The position numbers and the translations under genes are program-made. A DNA stretch of 64,000 bases from Acidobacteriota bacterium (GTDB lineage Bacteria > Acidobacteriota > UBA6911), in NCBI GenBank assembly GCA_016929335.1, contig JAFGIY010000222.1, forward strand, positions 1 through 64,000, in the 5' to 3' direction. Positions within the stretch are counted from its first letter, which is position 1. Every line of letters begins with the position of its first letter. Below are positions 15,752-25,454 of the stretch, piece by piece. The notes beneath the pieces are model-generated. The model made no database searches, had not been told where the DNA came from, and saw nothing but the letters and a program-made list of their open reading frames with translations.

Positions 15752-17083
15752 TTATTCGAACTGAATCCAGTCGATTTCAACGCGGCCGGAATCTCTGAGG
15801 AAGAGCTCTATATCCTGAATGCCGGAAGGTGCATTTCTGAAATCCGCCTTCACCACCTGCCAATCAATCCCTTTCGGAATATTCGCCTTGATTTCCCTCG
15901 ACGCCTTTCCTTTGCGGACGCGCAGCCCGATGGAGCCTCCGGATTCGGACATAGCCTTGATCTTGACGGATTTCACGGCCTTTTTCCCGAAATCGACATC
16001 GTGAAACCTGATCCAGGCATCTTTCTCCTTCAGAATGGTTTTCCATCCGTCAAAGGGCTTCTTGCCGTCGAGGAACTCGATCGATATCCCCTTTTCGCCT
16101 ATGGCGCTGTAACGGTCGATCTGTATCTCTCGGGTAGCGGGTACGACGCCGACGCCCCGCAACGTGGGGATCACTTTCTGAATCGTGCCGTCTTCGTTGA
16201 AGAAAAGACGGTCGGCGCGAATGGAACGGTTCTTGTCAAAAGCGGGGGACAGATCGTTGTGGTGATAGAACAGGTACCACTGGCCCTTGTATTCGACAAT
16301 GGAGTGATGGTTGGTCCAGCACTTGGACGGATGCTCATCCATGATAATGCCCTTATACTCAAACGGCCCCAATGGATTATTGCCCGTGGCATAGACAAGG
16401 GCTTCGGTGTCTTTGATCACATGGGGAAAGGTGAAATAGTAGACGCCGTTGCGTTCGAAAAGAAAGGGGCCCTCCTTCATTCCCTCAGGCAGCTTTTCAA
16501 TCGTCTGCGGCGTGCCGTCGAGTTCGAGCATATTGGCTTTCAGCCTGGCTCCCAGGAGCCCCTTGCCGACACCGGCCCAGTAAAGATACGCCTGTCCGTC
16601 TTTATCGATAAAAACATTGGGATCGATGCCGGAAACGCCCCGGATCGGCTTCTCTTCGGGAACGAAAGGTCCGTAAGGATTATCGGAAATAGCTGCGCCA
16701 ACCGTCATCCCTTTTGCTCCGCTATCCGCTTTAGCGATGGCGGGAAAATAAAAAAAGTACTTCCCGTCCTTTTCATAGCAATCAGGCGCCCACATGCTGT
16801 TCTGTTTCGCATCCACCCATGCCACTTTATCCTGATCGATAATCATCCCATGATCAGTCCAGTCCACCAGATTCTCCGATGAAAACACATGGTAGTCCTT
16901 CATGCAGAACCATTCGGTGCCGCAGTTGACATCATGCGAGGGGTATACGTAGATCCTGCCTTTAAAAACTCTGGCCGTCGGATCGGCCGTAAACTGATCC
17001 CGGATGAGGGGATTCTGGGCAAGAGCGACAACGGCGCTCAGCAGCAAAAAACAAATCCCAAGACCGACTTTCACATTCTTCAT
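15752..17083 (-). CDS. Secreted GH43-family glycoside hydrolase with C-terminal CBM6-like domain
   Basis: A 443-residue exported enzyme that probably removes arabinose or xylose units from plant polysaccharide. The signal peptide is MKNVKVGLGICFLLLSAVVALA. The five-bladed propeller starts at FTADPTARVF, whose Asp is the expected general base. GIDPNVFIDKDG carries the second acidic residue, and the EGP of MKEGPFLFERNG the general acid. From about residue 330 a beta-rich domain with WIRFHDVDFG and a final IELFLRDSG...IDWIQFE matches carbohydrate-binding modules of the CBM6 type. It stands alone; no sugar transporter is adjacent. Confidence 0.88.
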   Translation of the reverse strand: MKNVKVGLGICFLLLSAVVALAQNPLIRDQFTADPTARVFKGRIYVYPSHDVNCGTEWFCMKDYHVFSSENLVDWTDHGMIIDQDKVAWVDAKQNSMWAPDCYEKDGKYFFYFPAIAKADSGAKGMTVGAAISDNPYGPFVPEEKPIRGVSGIDPNVFIDKDGQAYLYWAGVGKGLLGARLKANMLELDGTPQTIEKLPEGMKEGPFLFERNGVYYFTFPHVIKDTEALVYATGNNPLGPFEYKGIIMDEHPSKCWTNHHSIVEYKGQWYLFYHHNDLSPAFDKNRSIRADRLFFNEDGTIQKVIPTLRGVGVVPATREIQIDRYSAIGEKGISIEFLDGKKPFDGWKTILKEKDAWIRFHDVDFGKKAVKSVKIKAMSESGGSIGLRVRKGKASREIKANIPKGIDWQVVKADFRNAPSGIQDIELFLRDSGRVEIDWIQFE

Positions 17084-17689
17084 AAGCGGACTCCTCTTTA
17101 AACTTTCCTATGACTCATTGGAGCATGACCGTTGAAATGCATCACAGTATAACCGGAGACCCCGCCTTCCCCTATCCCTGAAAAACGGCTCTTGCCTGAA
17201 CCATGCACAAAGCGGCTTGTGGCAAACATAAACATCTTCCCTCCCGATTCTGAGAGGAACGTTAGGTCGACTTCCTTGTCCGAGCCTTATCTGCAGCTGC
17301 ATTTCACTATGAATTCGTGGCGTTGTGTAAGGCTTTACGGGCAGGGTTTACCTATGCCCTATTGCAGACTGTAAAATTATCTTACAATTCCTGAACTTAT
17401 CCCATTCGATTGATTTTTCAATAATTACATTCATGACGAAATTCTTATTCAACTTACTCCTGTCGGCAGCCTTTACATGTATTTGCCTTGCGACATTGGT
17501 TTTGGGTCAGAAAATGTGCGCATCTAAAGAAAATGGGGAAATCATATTATTCACTGAATGAACAACTTACGGCACCGGATTGATGATCCAGGGCAGCAGA
17601 CTTCCCGAATGGGTCAGGTATTTGCTTGATTATTAAAGATCTAAAAGTTTTTTTTTACTGACCTTCGAACTATCGCGCGAAATGTTTGC
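17084..17689. other. 606-bp intergenic region, no gene seen
   Basis: A region between divergent genes that probably holds both promoters. Short open frames (for example 17108-17302 and 17192-17374) show no coding character. No clear repeat or RNA structure was recognised. Confidence 0.5.
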
Positions 17690-18097
17690 ATGAAATACTC
17701 AAGAATTGCCTATATTGCTCTTCCGGCTGCAATCCTGTTGCTGATTTTTCTGGTTAGCGCCTGCGGCAGCAGCAGTTCAATCGTGAAGATCGATACCGAA
17801 TACACCTCTGTTTTTCTCGACAATGGCCAGATTTTCGTCGGGAAGCTGGAGAAGGTAGACTCTTCCTACATTTTATTAAAGGATGTTTTCTATATAAAGA
17901 GCTGGGTAGTCCAGGACAAGGATGATCAAAGCAGGGAAATCAGAAACACGATCAGCATGCGGATCGAAGAGGCGAATAATCCCGCATTCACGTATATCAA
18001 CGCGCAGCACATCCTTGTCATAGAGCCGGTGTCGAGTAATTCAAAAATTAGTGATCTCATCAAAAAAGCCAAAGCGGAGAAAAGCGCGGCATCCTAG
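17690..18097 (+). CDS. Small lipoprotein of unknown function
   Basis: A 135-residue protein with a type II signal peptide: hydrophobic stretch AAILLLIFLVSACG, with the lipobox cysteine at about residue 25. The mature part has a beta-rich segment (TSVFLDNGQIFVGKLEKVDSS) followed by a charged C-terminus ending in Lys/Ala repeats. The 'dNGqifvGkl' stretch resembles small beta-barrel folds, but I cannot name the family. It is followed 100 bases later by the PEP-CTERM gene on the same strand. Confidence 0.75.
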   Translation: MKYSRIAYIALPAAILLLIFLVSACGSSSSIVKIDTEYTSVFLDNGQIFVGKLEKVDSSYILLKDVFYIKSWVVQDKDDQSREIRNTISMRIEEANNPAFTYINAQHILVIEPVSSNSKISDLIKKAKAEKSAAS

Positions 18098-18197
18098 TGA
18101 AGCCTCAGGCTTTGGCTTCAAGGTTTTATCAGCGCCATTGCATTTATGTGGAGAGCAGTCCGGTTTTTAGCTCTCATATTAAGGGCGGAGGTTCTAT

Positions 18198-19586
18198 ATG
18201 AAACCGATTGTTTGCACGACATTAATCTTCCTGTGTATTGCTTGCCTGTTGCCCGCGGCAAAGGCGGCGACGATTTCATCAGATATAGTTTTCAGCAAAT
18301 CAGGGCAGAACATGTGGGGAGCGGGAGACTCCTGGACATTCGATAAAAGCCTGTTTGTCGGATGGGATCCCAGTCCGTGGACTGATGGGCTTGATTTATT
18401 GTGGGACGGGGGCAATATCGGGCTTGAGGTAAAGGGCACCCTGGATTTCAAAGCGGGCCTTGATCTTGGGATGAAAATCGACAGCGGTTCGGTCAATATC
18501 AGGTATCCGATAGGTGTAAATCTCACTTTCCCTGAAGTTATCACAGAAGGTCAAATGATCACGATAGGCTCGTCATTCGAGTTGCAGGGAGGGGCCAGTC
18601 TTGGAACCACTTTCCCGAGCATCACCCCTAAAGCGGACGCTGTGCTGGAGGTGAATGCAAATCTGCGCGCGACGGGATGCTACCTGTTCGATTGCACCAG
18701 CTGGACGTTGTTCAACAAGAACGTTTCTTACAGGAAAGACCTTCTCGAAGCTTTAGGTATTCCTACGGCCAGCGGAGATTCAATAACCTTTGATCTAAGC
18801 TTTGGGTCCATTGAGGTCACGATCCCCGGCGATCTCGATACTATCGGCCATCTAGAGGGCAGCAGCCTGGTTGCCCAGACCGGCGAATTTGCCGGGGAAT
18901 TCCTCGATGCGCGGCTTAATCTTCTCAGTTTGGGAGAGCTGATTCCCGGACCAGTGGGTTTGGCATTCAAAGCTTTTAATGAACTAGAGGAAGGGGGACA
19001 TTACGAACACTGGGAACCTCTCGGCATTGACATCCTCGCTTTTAATGTCTGGTGGAATCTCATCGATCTCGACATAGGAGCAATTGCGAGAATAACACAG
19101 GATTTCGAGTTTGTTCCCGATAAACTCATGGTTGACCTCGTGACCAATCAGGGGGACGCCTTTGCTTCATTTGAAGTCGGAAAGAGCGTAGAAGTGACTG
19201 TACCGCAAGGAGGGTTGGAGCTTACGCCGGTTTTCACTCTTGAAAACACTTTCACCAACGAAACAGGTGTCCGATTCGATCCGGTCTTTAATGTCCTGCT
19301 GCTTGAATTTGACGGATTTTTAACAGTCTGGCCCGTCGGTATTCACCACCAATCCATCGGATTCGGTCCGGTTCTGGATAAGGAGTGGATTATTAATGGC
19401 CCCGATATCCCATTATTTACGAACGATTTTTCAGTCGATTTTGGCCAGGTCAGGGGCGGTTCATTTTATCTCGGCACCGAAGTCATGCCTTTACCCGGAC
19501 AGGTACCCGAGCCAGGCAGCCTGGTCCTGTTCGGCAGCGGCATTATTGCTCTTGCAATTACAGTAAGGATGCGCAGAAGAAAATAA
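18198..19586 (+). CDS. PEP-CTERM sorting-domain exported protein
   Basis: A 462-residue exported protein with a signal peptide (MKPIVCTTLIFLCIACLLPAA). At its end is a PEP-CTERM anchor: VPEPGSLVLFGSGIIALA followed by a basic tail RMRRRK. In other bacteria exosortase EpsH/XrtA cuts such tails during export, usually together with exopolysaccharide production. The long middle part is beta-rich and acidic and has no named domain. AGGGCGGAGG precedes the start. No exosortase gene lies in the window. A strong terminator follows at 19613. Confidence 0.88.
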   Translation: MKPIVCTTLIFLCIACLLPAAKAATISSDIVFSKSGQNMWGAGDSWTFDKSLFVGWDPSPWTDGLDLLWDGGNIGLEVKGTLDFKAGLDLGMKIDSGSVNIRYPIGVNLTFPEVITEGQMITIGSSFELQGGASLGTTFPSITPKADAVLEVNANLRATGCYLFDCTSWTLFNKNVSYRKDLLEALGIPTASGDSITFDLSFGSIEVTIPGDLDTIGHLEGSSLVAQTGEFAGEFLDARLNLLSLGELIPGPVGLAFKAFNELEEGGHYEHWEPLGIDILAFNVWWNLIDLDIGAIARITQDFEFVPDKLMVDLVTNQGDAFASFEVGKSVEVTVPQGGLELTPVFTLENTFTNETGVRFDPVFNVLLLEFDGFLTVWPVGIHHQSIGFGPVLDKEWIINGPDIPLFTNDFSVDFGQVRGGSFYLGTEVMPLPGQVPEPGSLVLFGSGIIALAITVRMRRRK

Positions 19587-19612
19587 GCTCCGGGATTCCC
19601 GAATTCCCATTG

Positions 19613-19648
19613 AAAAAGGCCGCTATTAGAAGCGGCCTTTTTCTTTTT
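19613..19648 (+). terminator. Intrinsic terminator after the PEP-CTERM gene
   Basis: AAAAAGGCCGCT (19613-19624) pairs with AGCGGCCTTTTT (19631-19642) around a six-base loop, followed by CTTTTTT. This is a textbook factor-independent terminator 27 bases after the stop codon. Confidence 0.93.
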
Positions 19649-19737
19649 TCCAATCGGCAGAGGATAGAAGACCGGAAAGAATTTATAAGCCTCCGGCTTT
19701 GTGCGTAAAATAAAGGTGCCAAAGCACAGCCGATATC

Positions 19738-20895
19738 ATGAGATTTAAGGAAACAGCCGTGAGGACTCCTACGAGAACCCGAGAGTTTCAGGTTTTGGCC
19801 AAACCTGTCGGGGCACGCTGCAATTTGCGCTGCCGTTACTGCTACTACCTTCCTCAGGGAGAACGGCAATATCAACGGATGACGGACGACTTGCTGGAGA
19901 CCTATATTGTCCAGCACATCCATGCCTGCAGCGATCCGGTGATCCGGTTCTCCTGGCATGGGGGGGAACCGACACTGCTCGGTCTCGACGGTTTCCACAA
20001 AATCATAGCTCTACAAAAGCAGCATTGCCCGGAAGGCCGCCGCGCTGTGAACGGGATCCAGACCAACGGCCTCATGCTTCAGGACGATTGGTGCCGATTC
20101 CTGGCAAAGGAGCAAATTACTGTCGGGCTCAGCCTGGACGGCCCGGCTCGGTTTCACGATCTTTATCGTGTGACTTCCGAAGGGGCCCCCACGCACAGCA
20201 GAGTGATGCGCGCATATGACCGCTTGCGCAAGCATGGAGTAACAACGGAATGCCTTTGCGTGGTTCATTCCGAAAATGTGCGTCACCCCCTGGATGTTTA
20301 TGAATTCTTCCGCGGACTAAGCGTGCCCTATATAACCTTTCTTCCCTTAGTGGAGCCGGTGAGCGGAAACCAGGTTAGTGAGCGCAGCGTGCCGGCCGAC
20401 GCCTGGGGTGATTTTTTGTGCGCAATTTTTGACCTCTGGCTGGACCGCGACATCGGTCGCGTCAAAATTCAGATTTTTGAAGAAGCCGCGCGCCCGGCTT
20501 TTGGACTGGAGCACACGCTATGCATCTTTCGCAAAACATGCGGAGGCGTGCCGATTCTGGAGTGTGACGGAGACGTTTATAGCTGCGACCATTTCGTGAA
20601 GCCTGAATACCGGCTGGGCAATATTCGCGAGACATCGCTTTCGACGATGCTCGACAGCCCCCGGCAGCGGGCTTTTGGCCGCGCCAAACAGGACACTCTA
20701 CCGCGGCAATGCCGCCAATGCACGGTTCTGGATATGTGCAACGGTGGCTGCCCCAAAGATCGTATTATCAGAACTCCGGAAGGCGAACCGGGCTTGAACT
20801 ATCTCTGTTCCGGATATAAGCGGTTCTTTACTCACTGCCGGCCTTTTGTCGAAATGCTGGCAGGCGTCTGGCGCAATCAGACCCGGAATCTTTAG
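19738..20895 (+). CDS. Radical SAM/SPASM protein, anaerobic sulfatase maturase type
   Basis: A 385-residue radical SAM enzyme. The S-adenosylmethionine cluster is bound by CNLRCRYCYY (CxxxCxxC), with SWHGGEPTLLG next. A C-terminal SPASM region supplies auxiliary cluster cysteines (CGGVPILECDGDVYSCDHF; QCRQCTVLDMCNGGCPKDR). This spacing and the CYYLPQG start match anSME/AslB proteins, which oxidise an active-site Cys or Ser of sulfatases to formylglycine. No sulfatase is visible in this window, so its substrate must be encoded elsewhere or be a different peptide. The gene is monocistronic, just after the terminator. Confidence 0.88.
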   Translation: MRFKETAVRTPTRTREFQVLAKPVGARCNLRCRYCYYLPQGERQYQRMTDDLLETYIVQHIHACSDPVIRFSWHGGEPTLLGLDGFHKIIALQKQHCPEGRRAVNGIQTNGLMLQDDWCRFLAKEQITVGLSLDGPARFHDLYRVTSEGAPTHSRVMRAYDRLRKHGVTTECLCVVHSENVRHPLDVYEFFRGLSVPYITFLPLVEPVSGNQVSERSVPADAWGDFLCAIFDLWLDRDIGRVKIQIFEEAARPAFGLEHTLCIFRKTCGGVPILECDGDVYSCDHFVKPEYRLGNIRETSLSTMLDSPRQRAFGRAKQDTLPRQCRQCTVLDMCNGGCPKDRIIRTPEGEPGLNYLCSGYKRFFTHCRPFVEMLAGVWRNQTRNL

Positions 20896-20956
20896 TCTGC
20901 ATTGTTGCAGATATGCGATCGCCTCAAGTGTCGATTGCTTCCCCTGGAGCCCGGAA

Positions 20957-21802
20957 TTAAAGTCTCTGTTTAAAGAAAGCCACCGTTCGTTTCCATGCAA
21001 GTTCCGCGGCCTCCTTATTATAGCGACCGGGACCGGTGTCGTTATTGAAGCCGTGTTGGGCGCCCGGATATATATGGATTTGGTATTCGATTCCCGCCTT
21101 TTTAAGCGCCGCTTCAAATCCCGGAATACCTTCATTGATCCGCTTGTCTTCGCCGGCGTAGTGACAGAGCATGGAGGATTTTATCTTGGGCACATCTTCG
21201 GAAGCAGGAACGGTGCCATAGTAGGGAACCGCCGCCTTCAATTCCGGAGAATTCACCGCCACCTGATTCGTCATTGCTCCGCCCCAGCAGAATCCGGTGC
21301 AGCCGACGTTGCCTGTCGTCTGGGGGTGAGTTCTGAGATAACGAACCGCCGCTGAAAAGTTTTTCACCGTGGCCGCGGAATCCAGCTGACGCATCGTTCC
21401 CATAATGTCGCTGCTGTTTGCGGCTGTACCTCCTAATGGTGACAGGGCATCCGGCGCGATTACCAAGAATCCTTCCAGGGCCATACGCCGGGCCACGTCT
21501 TCGATATGGGCATTAAGTCCGAATATTTCATGAATCACAATCACGGCCGGCAGTTTATCTTTCCCTTTTGGCCGGGCAAGATAAGCCTGCATCTCACCCC
21601 CTTCGGTCGGATATTTGATCCGTTGTGTTTCAAGTCGTGCATCCTCGGGAGCCACGATTTGTGCCTGCCCTTGTGGTCCGGACAGCACCAGACATCCGGC
21701 AATCCCGGCGCCTGCCAATGACACGCAATGCTTGAGAAATTCCCGCCGATCCGGTGGGAGATCCGGACTGGTTTCTATCGTCTTACGCTTTGATTGTTTC
21801 AT
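20957..21802 (-). CDS. Dienelactone hydrolase-family protein with Tat-like signal
   Basis: A 281-residue alpha/beta hydrolase of the dienelactone hydrolase family. The N-terminus carries PDRREFLKHCVSLAGAG, a twin-arginine type signal. The catalytic cysteine lies in the nucleophile elbow GFCWGG, the acid residue downstream in YAGEDKRI and the histidine in GAQHGF. Such enzymes hydrolyse lactones or esters; here it would act outside the cytoplasm. AAAGGAGG precedes the start. It converges with the radical SAM gene and has no operon partner. Confidence 0.9.
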   Translation of the reverse strand: MKQSKRKTIETSPDLPPDRREFLKHCVSLAGAGIAGCLVLSGPQGQAQIVAPEDARLETQRIKYPTEGGEMQAYLARPKGKDKLPAVIVIHEIFGLNAHIEDVARRMALEGFLVIAPDALSPLGGTAANSSDIMGTMRQLDSAATVKNFSAAVRYLRTHPQTTGNVGCTGFCWGGAMTNQVAVNSPELKAAVPYYGTVPASEDVPKIKSSMLCHYAGEDKRINEGIPGFEAALKKAGIEYQIHIYPGAQHGFNNDTGPGRYNKEAAELAWKRTVAFFKQRL

Positions 21803-22014
21803 TGATGTGCCTCCTTTCGAAGTGAATGCTCTAATGCCGAGGGCGTTATTCGTTTACCTATTTTGCATCCGGCAGCAGATGAGGAAAACCCGAAAATGCA
21901 TGCCTCTGCATTTTTTATATGTCGGATCCGGGTGGTGCCGGCGGCTAAAACAAATACTGATGATCAAAAATGATTCCTGATGAGGGTACTCACATTATGT
22001 ACCTGGAAAAGCCG

Positions 22015-23520
22015 TCATTCCCATTCCGAGTGCTTAGACTTGGGGCGTGTTTTGATCATCTGGATCAAAAATGTGCCGATCGTCAACACCATAAGAGTAC
22101 CGCTGATCGGTCTGCGGAAAAAGATAGTCCAATCGTTCTGGAAACTTATCATGGTTGTCATGAAGGACGTCTCCGCGAGGGGCCCCAGAATTGCACCCAA
22201 CACGAGCGGCGCGATTGGGAACCGGAAGCGGTTGAAAAGATACCCTACGGCGCCAAACGCAATCATCAGCCAGAGATCCGATATACTGCTTCGAATGGAG
22301 AAAGCTCCTATAAAACAAAGAATCATGATGTAAACGGAAATCACGGATTCCGGGAAATCCAATATCTTCACCAATGGCCTGATTGCGAAATAGCCGAAAA
22401 TGCACATCAGAATAATGCCGAGGAAAAGCGAGGCAAACACCGTATAAATCATATTTGTAGACGTGGCAAAAACTTGTGGTCCGGGCTGGATTCCATGAAG
22501 CAGTAATGCTCCCAGAATCACCGCCGTCGCTCCGCTCCCCGGCACTCCCAAAGTCAGCAGAGGAATCATAGCTCCTCCCACTGATGCCGTTGCGGCCGCT
22601 TGAGGCGCAACAATGCCTTCCGGGATACCTGTATTCAGTTTTTCTCGCATCCTGCCGAAGCGCTGCTCTATTCCGTAGGCGACAAAAGAGGCGATGGTTG
22701 CACCGGCTCCGGGAACAATTCCCAGTACATGACCCAGAATGGAACTCCGAAGAATAGAGACTTTCAGTCGCTGAATTTCCTTTCTTCCCGGCAGGCTGGT
22801 CTTCACAAAGCCTGAAGCCCGAACTGGCGCTGTGTTGCTTTCTCCCTGGATCCGGGTCAGCAATTCTCCTATTCCGTAGCAGCCGACAATTACCGTAAGG
22901 AATTCAATTCCGTTCATAAAGATCGGCTTTCCAAACGTGAAGCGTGGAGCTCCATAAGTAGGATCCACACCAACAGTCGACAGGAGAAGGCCCGCGAAAA
23001 GGCTGATAAAAGCATTCGACATGGATCCTCCACCCAAGGACACAACGCTGGTGAGGCCGAAAAGCACAATGGCAAAATATTCGGGCGTGGAGAACGTTAA
23101 CGCAACCGTTGCCAGGGGCTGTGACAGCAATATCATGATGACGGCGGAGAGCAGGCCGCCGAAAAGAGCTGCATAAAGAGTCCAACCCAATGCTTTTGCC
23201 GCCTGTCCCTGACGGGCCATGGCAAAGCCGTCCCACAGAAACGGGACATGGATGGGCTCTCCGGGTATCCGAAACAGAATTGCCGTGAATGCTCCTCCAT
23301 AGGTTCCTGAAACGTACATAGAAGTCAGGAGAATGATTGCCGGAGTAACATCCATTGAATAGGTGAAAGGCAAAGCAAGCAGAACACCCATCACAAGAGT
23401 GAGACCCGGCAGAACGCCCACAAGCAAACCGGTGAAGGTTCCGGCAACCAGAAGGATCAGATTGGCCGGTTGAAGGCAGCCCGCAAAACCGATGAACAGG
23501 TTATGAACAATATCGATCAT
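22015..23520 (-). CDS. Tripartite tricarboxylate transporter, large membrane subunit TctA
   Basis: A 501-residue integral membrane protein with about 12 hydrophobic helices and TctA hallmarks near the start (GVLPGLTLVMGVLLALPFTY) and later GIVPGAGATIASFVAYG. It forms the sodium- or proton-driven channel for a carboxylate delivered by the TctC binding protein. It is the last gene of a tctC-tctB-tctA operon on the minus strand; the start is 26 bases after the TctB stop. Confidence 0.93.
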   Translation of the reverse strand: MIDIVHNLFIGFAGCLQPANLILLVAGTFTGLLVGVLPGLTLVMGVLLALPFTYSMDVTPAIILLTSMYVSGTYGGAFTAILFRIPGEPIHVPFLWDGFAMARQGQAAKALGWTLYAALFGGLLSAVIMILLSQPLATVALTFSTPEYFAIVLFGLTSVVSLGGGSMSNAFISLFAGLLLSTVGVDPTYGAPRFTFGKPIFMNGIEFLTVIVGCYGIGELLTRIQGESNTAPVRASGFVKTSLPGRKEIQRLKVSILRSSILGHVLGIVPGAGATIASFVAYGIEQRFGRMREKLNTGIPEGIVAPQAAATASVGGAMIPLLTLGVPGSGATAVILGALLLHGIQPGPQVFATSTNMIYTVFASLFLGIILMCIFGYFAIRPLVKILDFPESVISVYIMILCFIGAFSIRSSISDLWLMIAFGAVGYLFNRFRFPIAPLVLGAILGPLAETSFMTTMISFQNDWTIFFRRPISGTLMVLTIGTFLIQMIKTRPKSKHSEWE

Positions 23521-23546
23521 AGAAGACTATACCGATGACAGCGTGG

Positions 23547-24104
23547 TTACCTGACCCCCAGGACTCCCAGAATGAAGAAGGTTATTTCAGAATATGGCTC
23601 GCGTCCCAAAGGCAGTGAAACATGGACTGCTTTCATGAATATCACGGCAAGTATCAGAGTCCCGATTAAGCTGTTCGCCAGAATAGCCCAGGCGTTTCTA
23701 TACCTGGTCGCAATCATGAATAGAATGAAATAAAGGAATGTGCATAAAGGAAATCCCAATGTGGTCAGCAGACAGGCATACGCTACCGTAATCGCGAGAA
23801 CCCACAACAGAATCCCTGTGTGCATTTTGCATTTATTGAGTACTGCTTCCGGATGCAGCGGCGCCGTTTGATTTTGCAATATGTATTTTTTTGAAAAAAT
23901 CCGCTTGATGATTTCATAAAAGCACGCCGCCATTGTCAACACCAGCAGAATTTTTGGCCAGAAGTCGGGGCCCAGGATCCCCCGCCTGGCGAAATAAGCA
24001 AAGGAGTCTGCCTGAAGATAAAGGTAAAGGGCTGCAGTAAACGTGAGCGCATAGGGCGCGATTTTTCTGGTTGCCTGGGAAAACATTTCGAGCGGACGCC
24101 TCAT
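23547..24104 (-). CDS. Tripartite tricarboxylate transporter, small membrane subunit TctB
   Basis: A 185-residue protein with four hydrophobic helices (about 17-30, 43-58, 92-110, 120-155) and the sequence ILGPDFWPKILLVL typical of TctB. It is the poorly conserved small membrane partner of TctA. It lies between the binding-protein and TctA genes, in the usual order. Confidence 0.88.
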   Translation of the reverse strand: MRRPLEMFSQATRKIAPYALTFTAALYLYLQADSFAYFARRGILGPDFWPKILLVLTMAACFYEIIKRIFSKKYILQNQTAPLHPEAVLNKCKMHTGILLWVLAITVAYACLLTTLGFPLCTFLYFILFMIATRYRNAWAILANSLIGTLILAVIFMKAVHVSLPLGREPYSEITFFILGVLGVR

Positions 24105-24192
24105 TCTTTGAAGACAAAAAGTTTATATGTATGCAGCGCCTTCCATCGGAATATGCATCTGATCATGGAGATCGTAGAGGCCCCTCGTAAAA

Positions 24193-25206
24193 CTACTTAA
24201 GCTTTTCGCCCCACAAGGCCTTCATTGCAGCCAGTTCATCATGGATAAATCCTGCGGCGGACAAAGCATCCATATAGCTGTCCTCGGCAGCAAATTGCTC
24301 TCGGAGAAATGCTTTGTATTCCGGCGTCGCTGCAGCTTTTGCGCACGCGTCCGATAGAATTCTTATCCTGGCAGGATCGGTGCCTTTTTTAACCACAATA
24401 GTGCGGAACTGAGGAAGCCCTATATCGTGCCCAAACTCTCGAGAACAAGGCACATCCTTAAAAGAATTCAATCGTCTGGATCCAAACAGGATTATGGGCC
24501 GTATCTGCCCCCCTGTAATCAAAGAGCGGACATCTCCCGGCTGTTCATAGAGTGCATCGACATGCCCTCCCAAAACCGACAGGTAACGCTCTCCAGGTTT
24601 CGAATAGGGAACCTGGATAAGATTGATCCCTTTATTTTCCAGATACGTCATGCTGATATCATCCACACTTCCAAAACCAAGGGTGGCTACTTTTAGTTTT
24701 CCGGGATTGGCTCTTGCGGCTTTTTCAAAATCCACCCAGGATTTGTATCGGCTGTTCTTCGCCACAAAAAGAAAGGAGGGGGCAAGAATCATTCTGGCAA
24801 CAGGCACGATGTCACCTATCGCCCATCCGGTATGCCCGGTGGCAAGCGCGGCGTGAGAGTCGGCAATGTAGATGGCGATGGTATATCCATCTGCCGGCGC
24901 AGCGAGCATTTTGGTCATTCCCATCCCGCCCGTTGCACCCGGCACGTTAATCACCGGCAACGGGACTTTAAGGATTTTCTCCAGCAGGAAGCCGGATTTG
25001 CGGGCCAGTTGGTCCGCTCCGCCTCCCGGACCCCATGGCACAATGCATTCGATTGCACGATGAGGATATTGCTTCTCCGCATCAGCATCGCCGGAAAATC
25101 CCGGAACCGTCAGGCACAACATGTATAAAAAAAGAATGATTCTTATTCCAAAAGCGTTTGCCGTGTATCCGCGCCATTCTTTCCCGATGATCGAAGCTGA
25201 TGGCAT
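24193..25206 (-). CDS. Tripartite tricarboxylate transporter substrate-binding protein (TctC/Bug)
   Basis: A periplasmic binding protein of about 337 residues. A hydrophobic export signal (GIRIILFLYMLCLTVPGFSG) precedes the mature domain, which starts YPHRAIECIVPWGPGGGADQLAR, a segment conserved in Bug proteins. The family binds dicarboxylates, tricarboxylates, aromatic acids or nicotinate; the ligand cannot be told. Start choice is uncertain: ATG 25206 gives a usual-length protein, while an in-frame ATG at 25356 would add 50 atypical residues. First gene of the transporter operon. Confidence 0.9.
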   Translation of the reverse strand: MPSASIIGKEWRGYTANAFGIRIILFLYMLCLTVPGFSGDADAEKQYPHRAIECIVPWGPGGGADQLARKSGFLLEKILKVPLPVINVPGATGGMGMTKMLAAPADGYTIAIYIADSHAALATGHTGWAIGDIVPVARMILAPSFLFVAKNSRYKSWVDFEKAARANPGKLKVATLGFGSVDDISMTYLENKGINLIQVPYSKPGERYLSVLGGHVDALYEQPGDVRSLITGGQIRPIILFGSRRLNSFKDVPCSREFGHDIGLPQFRTIVVKKGTDPARIRILSDACAKAAATPEYKAFLREQFAAEDSYMDALSAAGFIHDELAAMKALWGEKLK

Positions 25207-25454
25207 TGACTGCTGCTCTTTTATGAAATCAATGCCGACCCGCCGGGAATTATGGCATAATCGCAATTCATAAAAACGATATGGCTTTTTTGCGGCAGGT
25301 AGTGCATTTTCCGCGGGCATCCGCATAACGTCCATCACTCCGAGCATAAAATCCATATTTTTCGATCCCCATGGAGAAAAGCTTCCTTATCCGCCCTTAT
25401 TGTACAGCAAACCGCAGGCCATTGGAGGCCGTCATGCGGCTTCGAATTTAGGTT

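Noticed and set aside
16001-16882. Plus-strand frame opposite the GH43 gene
   Set aside because: Shadow frame; the minus-strand gene has a signal peptide and catalytic motifs.
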